Shown in pieces: positions 39,282 through 47,743 of a stretch of DNA of 64,000 bases. The stretch's first letter is position 1. Each line of letters begins with the position of its first letter. A program made the translations under genes and the position numbers. The notes beneath the pieces were generated by a model. That model ran no database searches. It was not told the DNA's origin and saw only the letters and a program-made list of their open reading frames with translations. Source of the DNA: Rhodocista pekingensis (lineage in GTDB: Bacteria; Pseudomonadota; Alphaproteobacteria; Azospirillales; Azospirillaceae); NCBI RefSeq assembly GCF_042665545.1, contig NZ_JBHTCM010000007.1, positions 135,591 through 199,590 on the forward strand. Reading direction: 5' to 3'.

Positions 39282-41150
39282 TCACCCCGGTTCCACCCGC
39301 ACCGCCAGCGGCAGGCGGCCCAGGGCGCGGCGGGCGGTCTCCTCGGCCTCCGCGCCGCCGGGGACGCGGACGACGACGACCATGCCGCGCTCCGGCTCCG
39401 TCACCGCCTCCACCGCCGCCGCCACGCCGGGCAGGGCCAGCGCCAGCTCGTCGCGGCAGGCGCGCTCGGCCGCGATCTGGCGCAGCTTCGGCTTGAAGAT
39501 CTTGCCCACCGGGGTCAGCGGCATCTCCGGCAGCACCACCACCTCGCGCGGCTTGGCCGGCGGCTCGTCCACCCTCTCCTGGAGGAAGCGGGCCAGCGCC
39601 TCGGCGTCCAGCGGCCCGGCGGAGGTGACGAACAGCATCGGCACCTCCCCGGCATAGGCGTCCGGGCGGCCCACGGCGGCGGCCAGGGCGACGCCGGGGA
39701 AGCCGGCGGCCGGGTCCTCCAGCATGCGCGGGTCGATGTTGTGGCCGCCGCGGATGATGACGTCCTTCAGCCGCCCGGCGATGTGGACGCAGCCCGCGGC
39801 GTCGATGCGGGCCAGATCGCCCGTCCGCAGCCACTCGTCTCCCGCTTTGTCGCGGTAGAAGGCGCCCGCGGTGTCGCGCGGATCGACATAGCCGGCGAAG
39901 ACGCTGGGGCCACGCACCAGCAGCTCGCCCAGCGGGCCGGGCCGGTCGCGGTGCAGCACGCCGTCGGCCAGCACGGCCAGCTCCGCCAGGGCCGCGCGCG
40001 GCCCCACGGCGGTGCTGTCCGGCGTGCGGTAGTGCGGCCACTGCGCCACCGCCCCCGACAGCTCGGTCATGCCGTAGACCTGTCGCACGGCGCCGCCCCA
40101 GATCGCGTTGAAGCGCCGCTCCACCTCCGGCGGCAGGGTGGCGGCGCCGACCCCGACCAGCCGCAGGCTGGAGATGTCCAGCCCGTCGCGCGGCACGGCG
40201 CAGAGCGCGCCCAGCACCGTCGGCACCACGCCCAGCACTGTCAGCCGGTGCCGGTCCACCAGACGCCAGACGGCCTGCACCATCTTCGGGTCGCGGTAGC
40301 CGGCCGCGGTGGCGATGTAGAGCGCGGCGCCGGCGGCGAAGGTGGGGACGCTGCCGGTGAAGGCGCCGCCGACATGGAACAGCGGCAGCCCCAGCAGCAG
40401 CCGGTCCTCCGCCCGCGTCCCCGTGGACAGCATGGACGCCACCGACGCCGCCACCATGGAGCGGTTGGTCAGCTTTGCCACCTTCGGCCGGCCGGTCGTG
40501 CCGCCGGTGGGATAGAGTGCGGCCACCCGCTCCGCCTGGGCCGGGTCGCGGCCCGCGGCCAGGGTGGCGCGCCAGTCCGGATCGGGCTCCAGCACATCGT
40601 CCCCGAAGGCGACGCTGCCGTCCACCGGCAGGGTGACGATGCGTTCCAGCGTCGGCACCTCGCGCTCCAGCCCCGCCACCTTCTCGTACAGCCCGCCGGG
40701 CAGGCCGGGCGGCGGCACCAGCAGCAGGCGGGCGCCGACGGCGTTCAGCTGGGCGGCGATGGCCTCGCGGGTGAACAGCAGGTTCAGCGGCTGGGCGCGG
40801 CACGCCTCCACCGCTGCCCACAGGGCGACCTGGGTGGCGGGCACGCCCGGCGCCAGCACCGATACCGTGTCGTCCTGTGTCAGACCCTGCGCCCGGTACC
40901 AGCGGATGGCGGCGGCCAGCAGGCCCATGAAGCGGTCATAGCCGATGGTCGGCGGGTCCGGGTCGTCCGGCACCCGCAGATAGACCAGCGCCGTGCCGTC
41001 CGGGTTCGCCTCCGCCCCGGCGGCGATCAGGTCGATCAGCCGCGGGTGCCGCTCGATCAGCTCTGCCGCCTGCCGGTCGATCTCGGCTTCCTGCCGGTCG
41101 ATCTCCGCCTCCTGGGCGCGGATACGCTCTCGGCTGTCCTGGATGTCCAT
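39282..41150 (-). CDS. AMP-dependent acyl-CoA synthetase (block A)
   Basis: 622-residue adenylate-forming ligase that activates a carboxylic acid to its CoA thioester. The P-loop is YPTGGTTGRPKVAKLTN; adenine-binding VYGMTELSGAV; hinge RTGDLARIDAAGCVHIAGRL; catalytic lysine region TPVGKIFKPKLRQ. The N-terminal about 30 residues contain a repeated EAEIDRQ segment likely to be a short coiled coil. The ATG at 41150 follows 47 bases after the enoyl-CoA hydratase stop, in the likely operon with the MFS carrier and TonB receptor. Acid specificity is unknown; length suggests a medium or aromatic acid rather than acetate. Confidence 0.9.
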   Translation of the reverse strand: MDIQDSRERIRAQEAEIDRQEAEIDRQAAELIERHPRLIDLIAAGAEANPDGTALVYLRVPDDPDPPTIGYDRFMGLLAAAIRWYRAQGLTQDDTVSVLAPGVPATQVALWAAVEACRAQPLNLLFTREAIAAQLNAVGARLLLVPPPGLPGGLYEKVAGLEREVPTLERIVTLPVDGSVAFGDDVLEPDPDWRATLAAGRDPAQAERVAALYPTGGTTGRPKVAKLTNRSMVAASVASMLSTGTRAEDRLLLGLPLFHVGGAFTGSVPTFAAGAALYIATAAGYRDPKMVQAVWRLVDRHRLTVLGVVPTVLGALCAVPRDGLDISSLRLVGVGAATLPPEVERRFNAIWGGAVRQVYGMTELSGAVAQWPHYRTPDSTAVGPRAALAELAVLADGVLHRDRPGPLGELLVRGPSVFAGYVDPRDTAGAFYRDKAGDEWLRTGDLARIDAAGCVHIAGRLKDVIIRGGHNIDPRMLEDPAAGFPGVALAAAVGRPDAYAGEVPMLFVTSAGPLDAEALARFLQERVDEPPAKPREVVVLPEMPLTPVGKIFKPKLRQIAAERACRDELALALPGVAAAVEAVTEPERGMVVVVRVPGGAEAEETARRALGRLPLAVRVEPG

Positions 41151-41197
41151 GCCGTTCCTCCCTGGTTTCTCGTGTCCGTCGGGGACCGCGCCCCTTG

Positions 41198-42016
41198 TCA
41201 GCGGCCGGGAAAGGCCGGCGGGCGCTTCTCCAGGAAGTGGGCGACGCCCTCGCGGAAATCCTCCGAGCCCAGGCTCGCCAGCATCTCCTCGTCGGCCAGG
41301 ACGGACGCTTCGGCCAGCCCGTGCAGCAGGCCGGCATAGACCTGCCGCTTGATCACCGCCAGCGAGCGGGGGGAGACGCCGTGCGCCAGATCGGCGGCAT
41401 AGGCCCGCACGGCCTCGGCGAAGCCCTCGGCCGGCAGCAGCCGGGCCAGCCCCATGGCGGCCGCCTCCTCCGCCGTCAGGGTGCGGGCGGTGTAGAGCAG
41501 GTCCAGCGCGTTCATCGGCCCGACCAGCCGCGGCAGCATCCAGGCCGAGCCGTATTCCGCGATCAGGCCGCGCCGGGAGAAGGCGGTGGTCACCTTTGCG
41601 TCCGCGGCGATGAAGCGGATGTCGCAGAACAGGGAGAAGCACAGCCCGATCCCGGCCACCGGGCCGTTGATGGCGGCGATCACCGGCTTCGGCGTCTTCA
41701 GCGGATAGGTCAGGGGCTGGTCGAAATCCCTGCCCGGCGTCGGGTCGTGCGCCAGATCGGGGAACACCTCGCGGCCGGGCGCCGTGCCGGACGCCAGCAT
41801 GCCGCCCATGGCGATCATGTCCGCCCCGGCGCAGAAACCGCGGCCAGCACCGGTGACGACGATGACCCGCACCCGGTCGTCCGCGCCGGCCTCGGCGAAG
41901 GCGGCCTTCAGGTCCTGCGCCATGGCCGGGGTCCAGGCGTTCAGCCGGTCCGGCCGGTTCAGGGTGATCGTCGCCACCCGGTCGGCGACCTCGTACAGGA
42001 TGTCGGTGAAGGCCAT
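41198..42016 (-). CDS. Enoyl-CoA hydratase/isomerase family protein (block A)
   Basis: 272-residue crotonase. Oxyanion-hole segment GAGRGFCAGADMIAMGG and the second AAINGPVAGIGLCFSLFCDI are canonical; RFIAADAKVTTAFSRRGLIA and EYGSAWMLPRLVG lie where the catalytic glutamates usually occur. Only one of the two usual catalytic Glu residues is evident (EYGSAW), so it could be an isomerase or hydratase variant. Adjacent to the acyl-CoA synthetase, it likely acts on the same CoA ester. Confidence 0.9.
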   Translation of the reverse strand: MAFTDILYEVADRVATITLNRPDRLNAWTPAMAQDLKAAFAEAGADDRVRVIVVTGAGRGFCAGADMIAMGGMLASGTAPGREVFPDLAHDPTPGRDFDQPLTYPLKTPKPVIAAINGPVAGIGLCFSLFCDIRFIAADAKVTTAFSRRGLIAEYGSAWMLPRLVGPMNALDLLYTARTLTAEEAAAMGLARLLPAEGFAEAVRAYAADLAHGVSPRSLAVIKRQVYAGLLHGLAEASVLADEEMLASLGSEDFREGVAHFLEKRPPAFPGR

Positions 42017-42203
42017 GCGCGTATCCTCCCAGGGTCCCGGCGGCCGTCTGGCGCCGGGCCGTTCGTTGTTGCCTGGGATGATTACCCGGCACCCCCGGGG
42101 GGCGCGACCGGGTTCGCGCCGGGATGCGCGGACCGTCCGCGCTGCGGTGGGGGACCTCCGCCTGCCGGGGCGGGAAAGGGGAAAGGGGAAAGAAGGGGCG
42201 GGA

Positions 42204-43517
42204 TCAGCCGTGCCAGTCGCGCGCCAGCCGGCGCGAGGCCAGCAGCATCAGCAGCGCCGCCAGGATGTAGAAGCCCAGGCCGTAGAGGATGGACCAGCGC
42301 AGGCTGTCGTCGCCATAGACCGCCGCCAGCCGGTCCGACATCCAGCCCAGGAACCAGATGCCGAAGCCGATCCCGATCAGGTTGTTGACGAACAGGAAGA
42401 CGGCCGACGCCGTGGTCCGCATGGCCGGCGGCACCAGATGCTGCACGGCCGACAGCACCGGCCCCAGCCAGGTCAGGGCCAGGGCCTGCGGGATCAGGAA
42501 CAGCACGAAGGAGACCGTCAGCGACGGCGACAGCAGACCCGCCGCGTAGAAGGGGGCCGCCAGCAGGAAGGACGCGGCAGGCACGGCGGCATAGGCGCCG
42601 CGGTTCGCCGCCCCCAGCCGGTCGCCCAGCCAGCCGCCCAGCCAGACGCCGACGATGCCGCCGAAGAAGACGATGGCGGCGAAGAACAGCGAGCGGTCCA
42701 CCAGATCCAGCCCGTAGGTCCGGCTCAGCAGCGAGCCCAGCCAGAACAGCATGCCGTAGCCGATGATCGAACTGCACGAAGCGCCGAAGGCCAGGAACCA
42801 GAAGCTGGACTTGCCTGCCAGCACGCGCGCGACCTCACGCAGGGGCGGGGCCTCCGGCCGCGCCGCCGGCGGATCGAAGCCGCCGCGCACCGGTTCGCGC
42901 ACCGTCAGCTTCAGGAGCGGTGCCAGCAGCAGCCCCGCGGCCCCGACGATGACGAAGGCCGCCCGCCAGTCGATGTAGGCGGCGACCAGCCCGCCGAACA
43001 GCAGGCCGGCGGCGGAGCCCACCGGAATGCCGAAGGAGAAGACCGCCAGCGCCCGCGCCCGTTCCCCCGGCGGGAAGTAGTCCGCGATCAGCGAGTAGGA
43101 GGGGGCGACCCCGCCGGCCTCGCCCACGCCCACGCCCAGCCGGCAGAGGAACAGGGTCAGGAAGGAGTTGGCGGCGCCGCACAGCATGGTGAAGCCGCTC
43201 CAGACCGAGAGCGCGATCGTGATGATCCAGGTCCGGCTGCGGCGGTCGGCCAGCACGGCGATGGGGATGCCCAGCGCCGTGTAGAACAGGGCGAAGGCCC
43301 AGCCGCCCATCAGGCCCAGCTCGCTGTCCGTCAGTCCCAGCTCGTGCTTGATGGGCTCGGCCAGGATGCTGATGATCTGGCGGTCGATGAAATTGAAGAT
43401 GTAGACCAGGAACAGCACGAACAGCACGTAGTAGCGGTAGCGCCGCTCCGGGTGCGCCGCCCCGTCCTCTCCGACCGTCGTCGTCCTCGTCTCGTCGCCT
43501 GCCGCCATCTCGGCCAT
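42204..43517 (-). CDS. MFS transporter, spinster-like
   Basis: 437-residue twelve-helix carrier. The start RYYVLFVLFLVYIFNFIDRQ and the motif ADRRSRTWIITIALSVWSGF identify a major facilitator of the spinster/ACS-related group, often linked to lipid, terpene or aromatic acid uptake. GVGVGEAGGVAPSYSLIADY is a further signature, and the TM5 region reads FSFGIPVGSAAGLLFGG. It lies between the TonB-dependent receptor and the enoyl-CoA hydratase on the same strand and probably moves their substrate across the inner membrane. Confidence 0.88.
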   Translation of the reverse strand: MAEMAAGDETRTTTVGEDGAAHPERRYRYYVLFVLFLVYIFNFIDRQIISILAEPIKHELGLTDSELGLMGGWAFALFYTALGIPIAVLADRRSRTWIITIALSVWSGFTMLCGAANSFLTLFLCRLGVGVGEAGGVAPSYSLIADYFPPGERARALAVFSFGIPVGSAAGLLFGGLVAAYIDWRAAFVIVGAAGLLLAPLLKLTVREPVRGGFDPPAARPEAPPLREVARVLAGKSSFWFLAFGASCSSIIGYGMLFWLGSLLSRTYGLDLVDRSLFFAAIVFFGGIVGVWLGGWLGDRLGAANRGAYAAVPAASFLLAAPFYAAGLLSPSLTVSFVLFLIPQALALTWLGPVLSAVQHLVPPAMRTTASAVFLFVNNLIGIGFGIWFLGWMSDRLAAVYGDDSLRWSILYGLGFYILAALLMLLASRRLARDWHG

Positions 43518-43645
43518 GCGCCTGTCCTGCCTTGTGCAATGGGAATGGTGGTGAAGTGGGGGACCCCGCGGGTCCTAGCGCAGGGCTCCGCCCGGGGCAA
43601 GGCGGCGGCAGCCGGGACGGACCCGGATGCCGCCGGTGCCTGTCC

Positions 43646-45859
43646 TCAGAAGCGCACCTCCACCGTGCCGGTGATGGTGCGCGGCGGGCCGTAGAAGGCG
43701 GTGATGGAATCACCGTAGAGCGCACCGGGGAAGCTGTAGCCGCCCACCTTGTACTCCTTGTCCGTCAGGTTGCGGCCGTGCAGGCCGACCCGCCAGCGCT
43801 CGTCGTCGGAGGTCCAGACGATGGAAGCGTCGAACAGGGTGTAGGCGTCCTGGTCCAGCAGCGGGCTCGGGATCTCGAACATGGTGGCGTCGTCGCGGAA
43901 GGCGGCGGAGCCGCTGAAGGTCAGCGATCCCCGCTCGCCCATGTCGTGCAGGTAGGTCAGGATCACGGCCGCGTTCCATTCCGGCGTGTTCTGGAAGACG
44001 CGCTGGTCGGACACGTCCACGAACTGTCCGGTGGCGATGTCGTAGGTCAGGAACTCGTTGAACTCGGCATGGGTGTAGCCGAGCACGAAGCTGGCCGAGA
44101 GCGCGTCGGTGAGCGAGAGGTTGCCCTCCGCCTCGGCGCCGTAGATCTCGGAGCTGCCGACATTGTCCACGAAGCTGGCGATGCCGGAGGTGGCCGGAAC
44201 CTGGGTCGTGATCTGCTGGCCGTCATACTTCGAATAGAAGCCGGCGAGGTTCAGGGTCAGCCGCTCGAAATACTGGCCCTTCAGGCCGATCTCGTAGCTG
44301 TCCACCGTCTCCGGGTCGTAGCCGTTGACCGTGTTCGGCGTCAGCACCGCGTCGCCGCGCATGTCGAAACCGCCCGACTTGAACCCGCGGCTGTAGGAGG
44401 CATAGGCCGTCAGGTCCGCGGTCGGGCGCCAGGTCAGGCTGACGCGCGGGGTGAACTCGTCGAAGTCGCGGTCGTTCGTGTAGTCCGTGCGGATCAGGGC
44501 CGGCGGCTGCGCGATGCCGCCGAACTCGGGGCTGCGGATGCCCAGATAGTTGGCGCGGAAGACGGTGCCTTCCTTCTCATCCAGCGTGTAGCGCAGCCCG
44601 ACGGAGGCGGAGAGCTGGTCGGTCAGGTCGAAGCTGACGTCGGCGAAGGCGGCATAGCTCTCCGTCTTCACCTCGCCCGCGGTGAGGATGGTCAGGCCCA
44701 GATTGCCCAGCACCGTGTCGAAGGCGCCGGAGGCGTTGGCGTCCAGGTAGTAGAGCCCGAACACCCCCTGCCAGCCGGCCCCCTGGTAGAGGAGCTGGAG
44801 TTCCTGGCTGAACTGATCGTCCTTGTAGAAGGCCGGCACGTCCAGGATCGGGCCGGGCGTGCTGTCGAAGTCGATCAGCGTGTCGGTGTCGCCCTGGCGG
44901 TAGGCGGTGATGGACTTCAGCGTGATCGTGTCCGTCGCCTGCCATTCGCCCAGCAGCGACAGGCCGTCATTCTTGACGCTGTTGTCGTCGCCGGCGCCGG
45001 CGCGGGTGTCGAACACGTCGCCCAGCACGGGGGCGGAGCCGCCGGGCAGCGGCGTCAGCCGGTGGCCGTGCTTGGCGTTCGAATCGTCCTCCGTCCGGTC
45101 GTAGGACAGGCGGAAGAAGGTCGTCTCGGTCGGCGTCAGCTCCAGCGCCAGCCGGCCGGCGCCCACGTCCTTGTCGTAGTGGTCGGCCCCGCTGAACAGG
45201 TTCTCACCGTAGCCGTCGCGGGTGTAGAGCGCGAAGGCGCCGCCGATGGACAGCTTGTTCTCCACCAGCGGCAGCCCGCCCGAGACGATCAGGTCGCGCT
45301 GGCCGTCGGTGCCGATGTTGGTCTTCAGGCGCAGCTCGCTCTCGTTGCCGATGCGCCGGGTCACGTACTTCACGGCGCCGCCGATCGTGTTGCGGCCGTA
45401 GAGCGTGCCCTGCGGCCCGCGCAGCACCTCGATCCGCTCGATGTCGAAGATGTCCAGCACGGCGCCCTGCGGCCGGGCGACATAGACATCGTCCACATAG
45501 AGCCCCACGCCCGGCTCGAAGCCCCACAGCGGGTCCTGCTGGCCGACGCCGCGGATGAAGGCGATCAGGGTGGAGTTGGAGCCGCGCGCCACCTGGAGCG
45601 TCATGTTGGGGGTGGTGCGCTGCAATCCGGTGATGTCCGGCACGCCGCGCAGGTCCAGCGTCTCACCCGTGAAGGCGGAGACGGAGACCGGCACGTCCTG
45701 AAGCGATTCCTCGCGGCGCCGGGCGGTGACGACGATCTCCTCCACCGGGCCGGCACGGGGCGCCGTCCGGCCGGTCTGGGCGGCGGCCGGCTGGTGCAGC
45801 CCGGCGGCGGCGGTGGTGGCGAACAACAGTCCCGTCAGGGTTCTCCGCAGCATGGTCAT
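43646..45859 (-). CDS. TonB-dependent outer-membrane receptor
   Basis: 737-residue receptor. Signal peptide ends near HQPAAAQ; the TonB box EEIVVTARRREESLQDVPVS is followed by a plug domain (VEVLRGPQGTLYGRNTIGGA pattern) and a 22-strand barrel ending TITGTVEVRF with the terminal Phe. The plug style is that of carbohydrate, lipid or terpenoid receptors common in sphingomonads rather than siderophore receptors. No iron-related genes are near; the neighbours are CoA ligases and hydratases, so it probably imports the organic substrate. Minus strand, 33 bases after the hydrolase. Confidence 0.92.
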   Translation of the reverse strand: MTMLRRTLTGLLFATTAAAGLHQPAAAQTGRTAPRAGPVEEIVVTARRREESLQDVPVSVSAFTGETLDLRGVPDITGLQRTTPNMTLQVARGSNSTLIAFIRGVGQQDPLWGFEPGVGLYVDDVYVARPQGAVLDIFDIERIEVLRGPQGTLYGRNTIGGAVKYVTRRIGNESELRLKTNIGTDGQRDLIVSGGLPLVENKLSIGGAFALYTRDGYGENLFSGADHYDKDVGAGRLALELTPTETTFFRLSYDRTEDDSNAKHGHRLTPLPGGSAPVLGDVFDTRAGAGDDNSVKNDGLSLLGEWQATDTITLKSITAYRQGDTDTLIDFDSTPGPILDVPAFYKDDQFSQELQLLYQGAGWQGVFGLYYLDANASGAFDTVLGNLGLTILTAGEVKTESYAAFADVSFDLTDQLSASVGLRYTLDEKEGTVFRANYLGIRSPEFGGIAQPPALIRTDYTNDRDFDEFTPRVSLTWRPTADLTAYASYSRGFKSGGFDMRGDAVLTPNTVNGYDPETVDSYEIGLKGQYFERLTLNLAGFYSKYDGQQITTQVPATSGIASFVDNVGSSEIYGAEAEGNLSLTDALSASFVLGYTHAEFNEFLTYDIATGQFVDVSDQRVFQNTPEWNAAVILTYLHDMGERGSLTFSGSAAFRDDATMFEIPSPLLDQDAYTLFDASIVWTSDDERWRVGLHGRNLTDKEYKVGGYSFPGALYGDSITAFYGPPRTITGTVEVRF

Positions 45860-45892
45860 AGGGCGTCCCTTCCTGTGGTGCGCGGGCCTTCG

Positions 45893-46744
45893 TCAGCCCG
45901 CGCGTTGTGAGCCGCGGAGGGGCAGCCCCGCGGCGAAGTCCCGGATCGTGCGGTTGAAAAGCTCCGGCTCCTCCAGATGCGGCGCATGGCCGGAGCGGGC
46001 GAACGTCACCCGGCGCGCAGCACCGCCCAGCGCCGCTTCCAGCCAGACGGCGGTCTGCGGCGGGTAGAGCCGGCTCAGCGCGCCCGAAGCGATCAGCGTG
46101 GGCAGCGTCAGTCCGGGCAGGCGCGCACGGAAATCCTGCGCGGTCAGCGATCCCCACAGCGCCGCCATGGCGGCGGGGTCGTTGTCGCGGATCTGCGCCG
46201 CGGCCCAGGCGGTCAGGTCGGCGCGCTCGGTCTCCAGCCCGGCGGCGAACAGCCGCCGCGCCACCCGGGGCACCAGGGCCGCCCAGTCGGCGGCCATGGC
46301 GTCCAGCACCTGGGCGGTAGGCCGGCGCGACTGGCTGCCCGGCAGGCCGAGCGTCCAGTCGTCGCCGTTCAGCACGCGCGGAGCCATGTCCACCACCACC
46401 ATCCCGGCGAGGCGGGGGGCGGCCCCGTCCAGCAGCGCCCGCCACAGCACCATGGCGCCCATCGACCAGCCGACGGCCAGCGCATCCTCCAGTCCCAGCG
46501 TGTCCAGCAGGGTGCGCAGGTCGTCGGCCAGCTGCTCGATGGTGGGGCGCTCCGCCGGCCGGCGCGAGCGGCCGTGCCCGCGCAGATCCACGGCGATCAC
46601 CCGGAAGCCGTCCGCCAGCCCGGCGCGCTGCGGCCCGAAGAAGCCGGCATGCGTGGCCCAGCCGTGCAGCAGCAGCAGCGGCCTGCCGCTGCCGCTGTCG
46701 TCGAACGCGATGCGTGCGCCGTCGCCGGCGACGATCTCACCCAT
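45893..46744 (-). CDS. Alpha/beta hydrolase
   Basis: 283-residue hydrolase. Oxyanion segment LLLLHGWATHAGFFG; nucleophile elbow GWSMGAM with catalytic Ser; acid in the ASGALSRLYPP region (Asp replaced or shifted); catalytic His in SGHAPHLEEPELF. Resembles BioH-type carboxylesterases but no biotin genes are present. As first gene of the block A minus-strand unit it may cleave an ester or lactone of the imported compound. ATG at 46744 chosen because upstream in-frame sequence crosses the regulator region. Confidence 0.85.
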   Translation of the reverse strand: MGEIVAGDGARIAFDDSGSGRPLLLLHGWATHAGFFGPQRAGLADGFRVIAVDLRGHGRSRRPAERPTIEQLADDLRTLLDTLGLEDALAVGWSMGAMVLWRALLDGAAPRLAGMVVVDMAPRVLNGDDWTLGLPGSQSRRPTAQVLDAMAADWAALVPRVARRLFAAGLETERADLTAWAAAQIRDNDPAAMAALWGSLTAQDFRARLPGLTLPTLIASGALSRLYPPQTAVWLEAALGGAARRVTFARSGHAPHLEEPELFNRTIRDFAAGLPLRGSQRAG

Positions 46745-46853
46745 GGGCGCCTGCCTCCCCTGACCGTCCGTCTCCGGCGGTGCGGGCACCGCGGGCGGAG
46801 GGCTTCCATGCAGGAACTGCTTGTGCGTTTTCCCCATGCTTGCGGCAAACTGA

Positions 46854-46869
46854 AACATGAGTCAATGTT
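46854..46869. promoter_or_regulatory. Candidate TetR operator in the divergent region of block A
   Basis: AACAT-GAGTCA-ATGTT is an inverted repeat with 5-bp arms and a 6-bp centre, lying between the hydrolase and the TetR gene. It overlaps the earliest possible TetR start (46857), consistent with autorepression. Confidence 0.5.
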
Positions 46870-46895
46870 CAACTCGGAGAGCCGAGGGGGCACGG

Positions 46896-47693
46896 GTGCG
46901 GGCACAGAGAACGGCGGACGGGGCGGCCCGGGGAAAGGCGCAGGAAAGGGTGCTGGACAGGCCCCCCGGGGCCGTGCGGGGCACGGACCAGGACGCGGCG
47001 GCCGGCAAGGCCCCCCGGACGGAGCGCGGCAAGCGCACCTTGCAGCGGCTGCTGGACGCCGCGGCGCAGGAGTTCGGGGAGCGCGGCTACCACGAGGCGT
47101 CGATCAGCGGGATCACGCAACGGGCCGGGGCGGCGCTGGGCAGCTTCTACACCTACTTCGACAGCAAGGAGCAGATCTTCCGCGCCCTGGTCGGCCACAT
47201 GGGCCGGTTGACCCGCCGCCGCATCGCCGAGAAGGTGGCCCGCGCGCCCGACCGGCTGACGGCGGAGCGGCTCGGGATCGAGGCCTTCATCGAGTTCGCG
47301 CGCAGCCACAAGGACCTGTACCGCATCATCATGGAGGCGCAGTTCGTCGCGGAGGACGCCTACCGCGACTACTACGCCTCCTTCGCCGAGGCGTACCGCA
47401 GCAACCTCGCCCATGCCGCCGACGCCGGGGAGATCCGGCCCGGCCCGGCGGAGGAGCGGGCCTGGGCCCTGATCGGGATGAGCGTCTTCCTGGGCCTGCG
47501 CTACGGGGTGTGGAGTCAGGACCGCTCCCCGGCGGAGATCGCGGCCGCCGCGGCGGAGATCATCTCCCACGGACTGGCACCCGCGGGAACCGCCCCGCCG
47601 GGGGCCGCCGTACCGGGGGCCGCCGCACCGGGAGCATCCGACGGGGGCACATCCGACGGGGGCGCATCGGACCGGGACGCGCCCGCGGACTAG
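46896..47693 (+). CDS. TetR family transcriptional regulator (block A)
   Basis: 265 residues from a GTG with GAGGGGG six bases upstream; an ATG at 46857 in the same frame falls inside the operator-like repeat. DNA-binding domain: LLDAAAQEFGERGYHEASIS, GITQRAGAALGSFYTYFDSK. The ligand domain follows, and the last about 35 residues are low-complexity Gly/Ala/Pro/Ser. It is divergent from the hydrolase-receptor unit and upstream of a CoA ligase, so it probably controls block A in response to an acyl-CoA or the free substrate. Confidence 0.86.
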   Translation: MRAQRTADGAARGKAQERVLDRPPGAVRGTDQDAAAGKAPRTERGKRTLQRLLDAAAQEFGERGYHEASISGITQRAGAALGSFYTYFDSKEQIFRALVGHMGRLTRRRIAEKVARAPDRLTAERLGIEAFIEFARSHKDLYRIIMEAQFVAEDAYRDYYASFAEAYRSNLAHAADAGEIRPGPAEERAWALIGMSVFLGLRYGVWSQDRSPAEIAAAAAEIISHGLAPAGTAPPGAAVPGAAAPGASDGGTSDGGASDRDAPAD

Positions 47694-47743
47694 ACGCAGT
47701 CGCAGACGGACGCCCGAAAAGGGCGCCGGAACGGGGGGAACGC

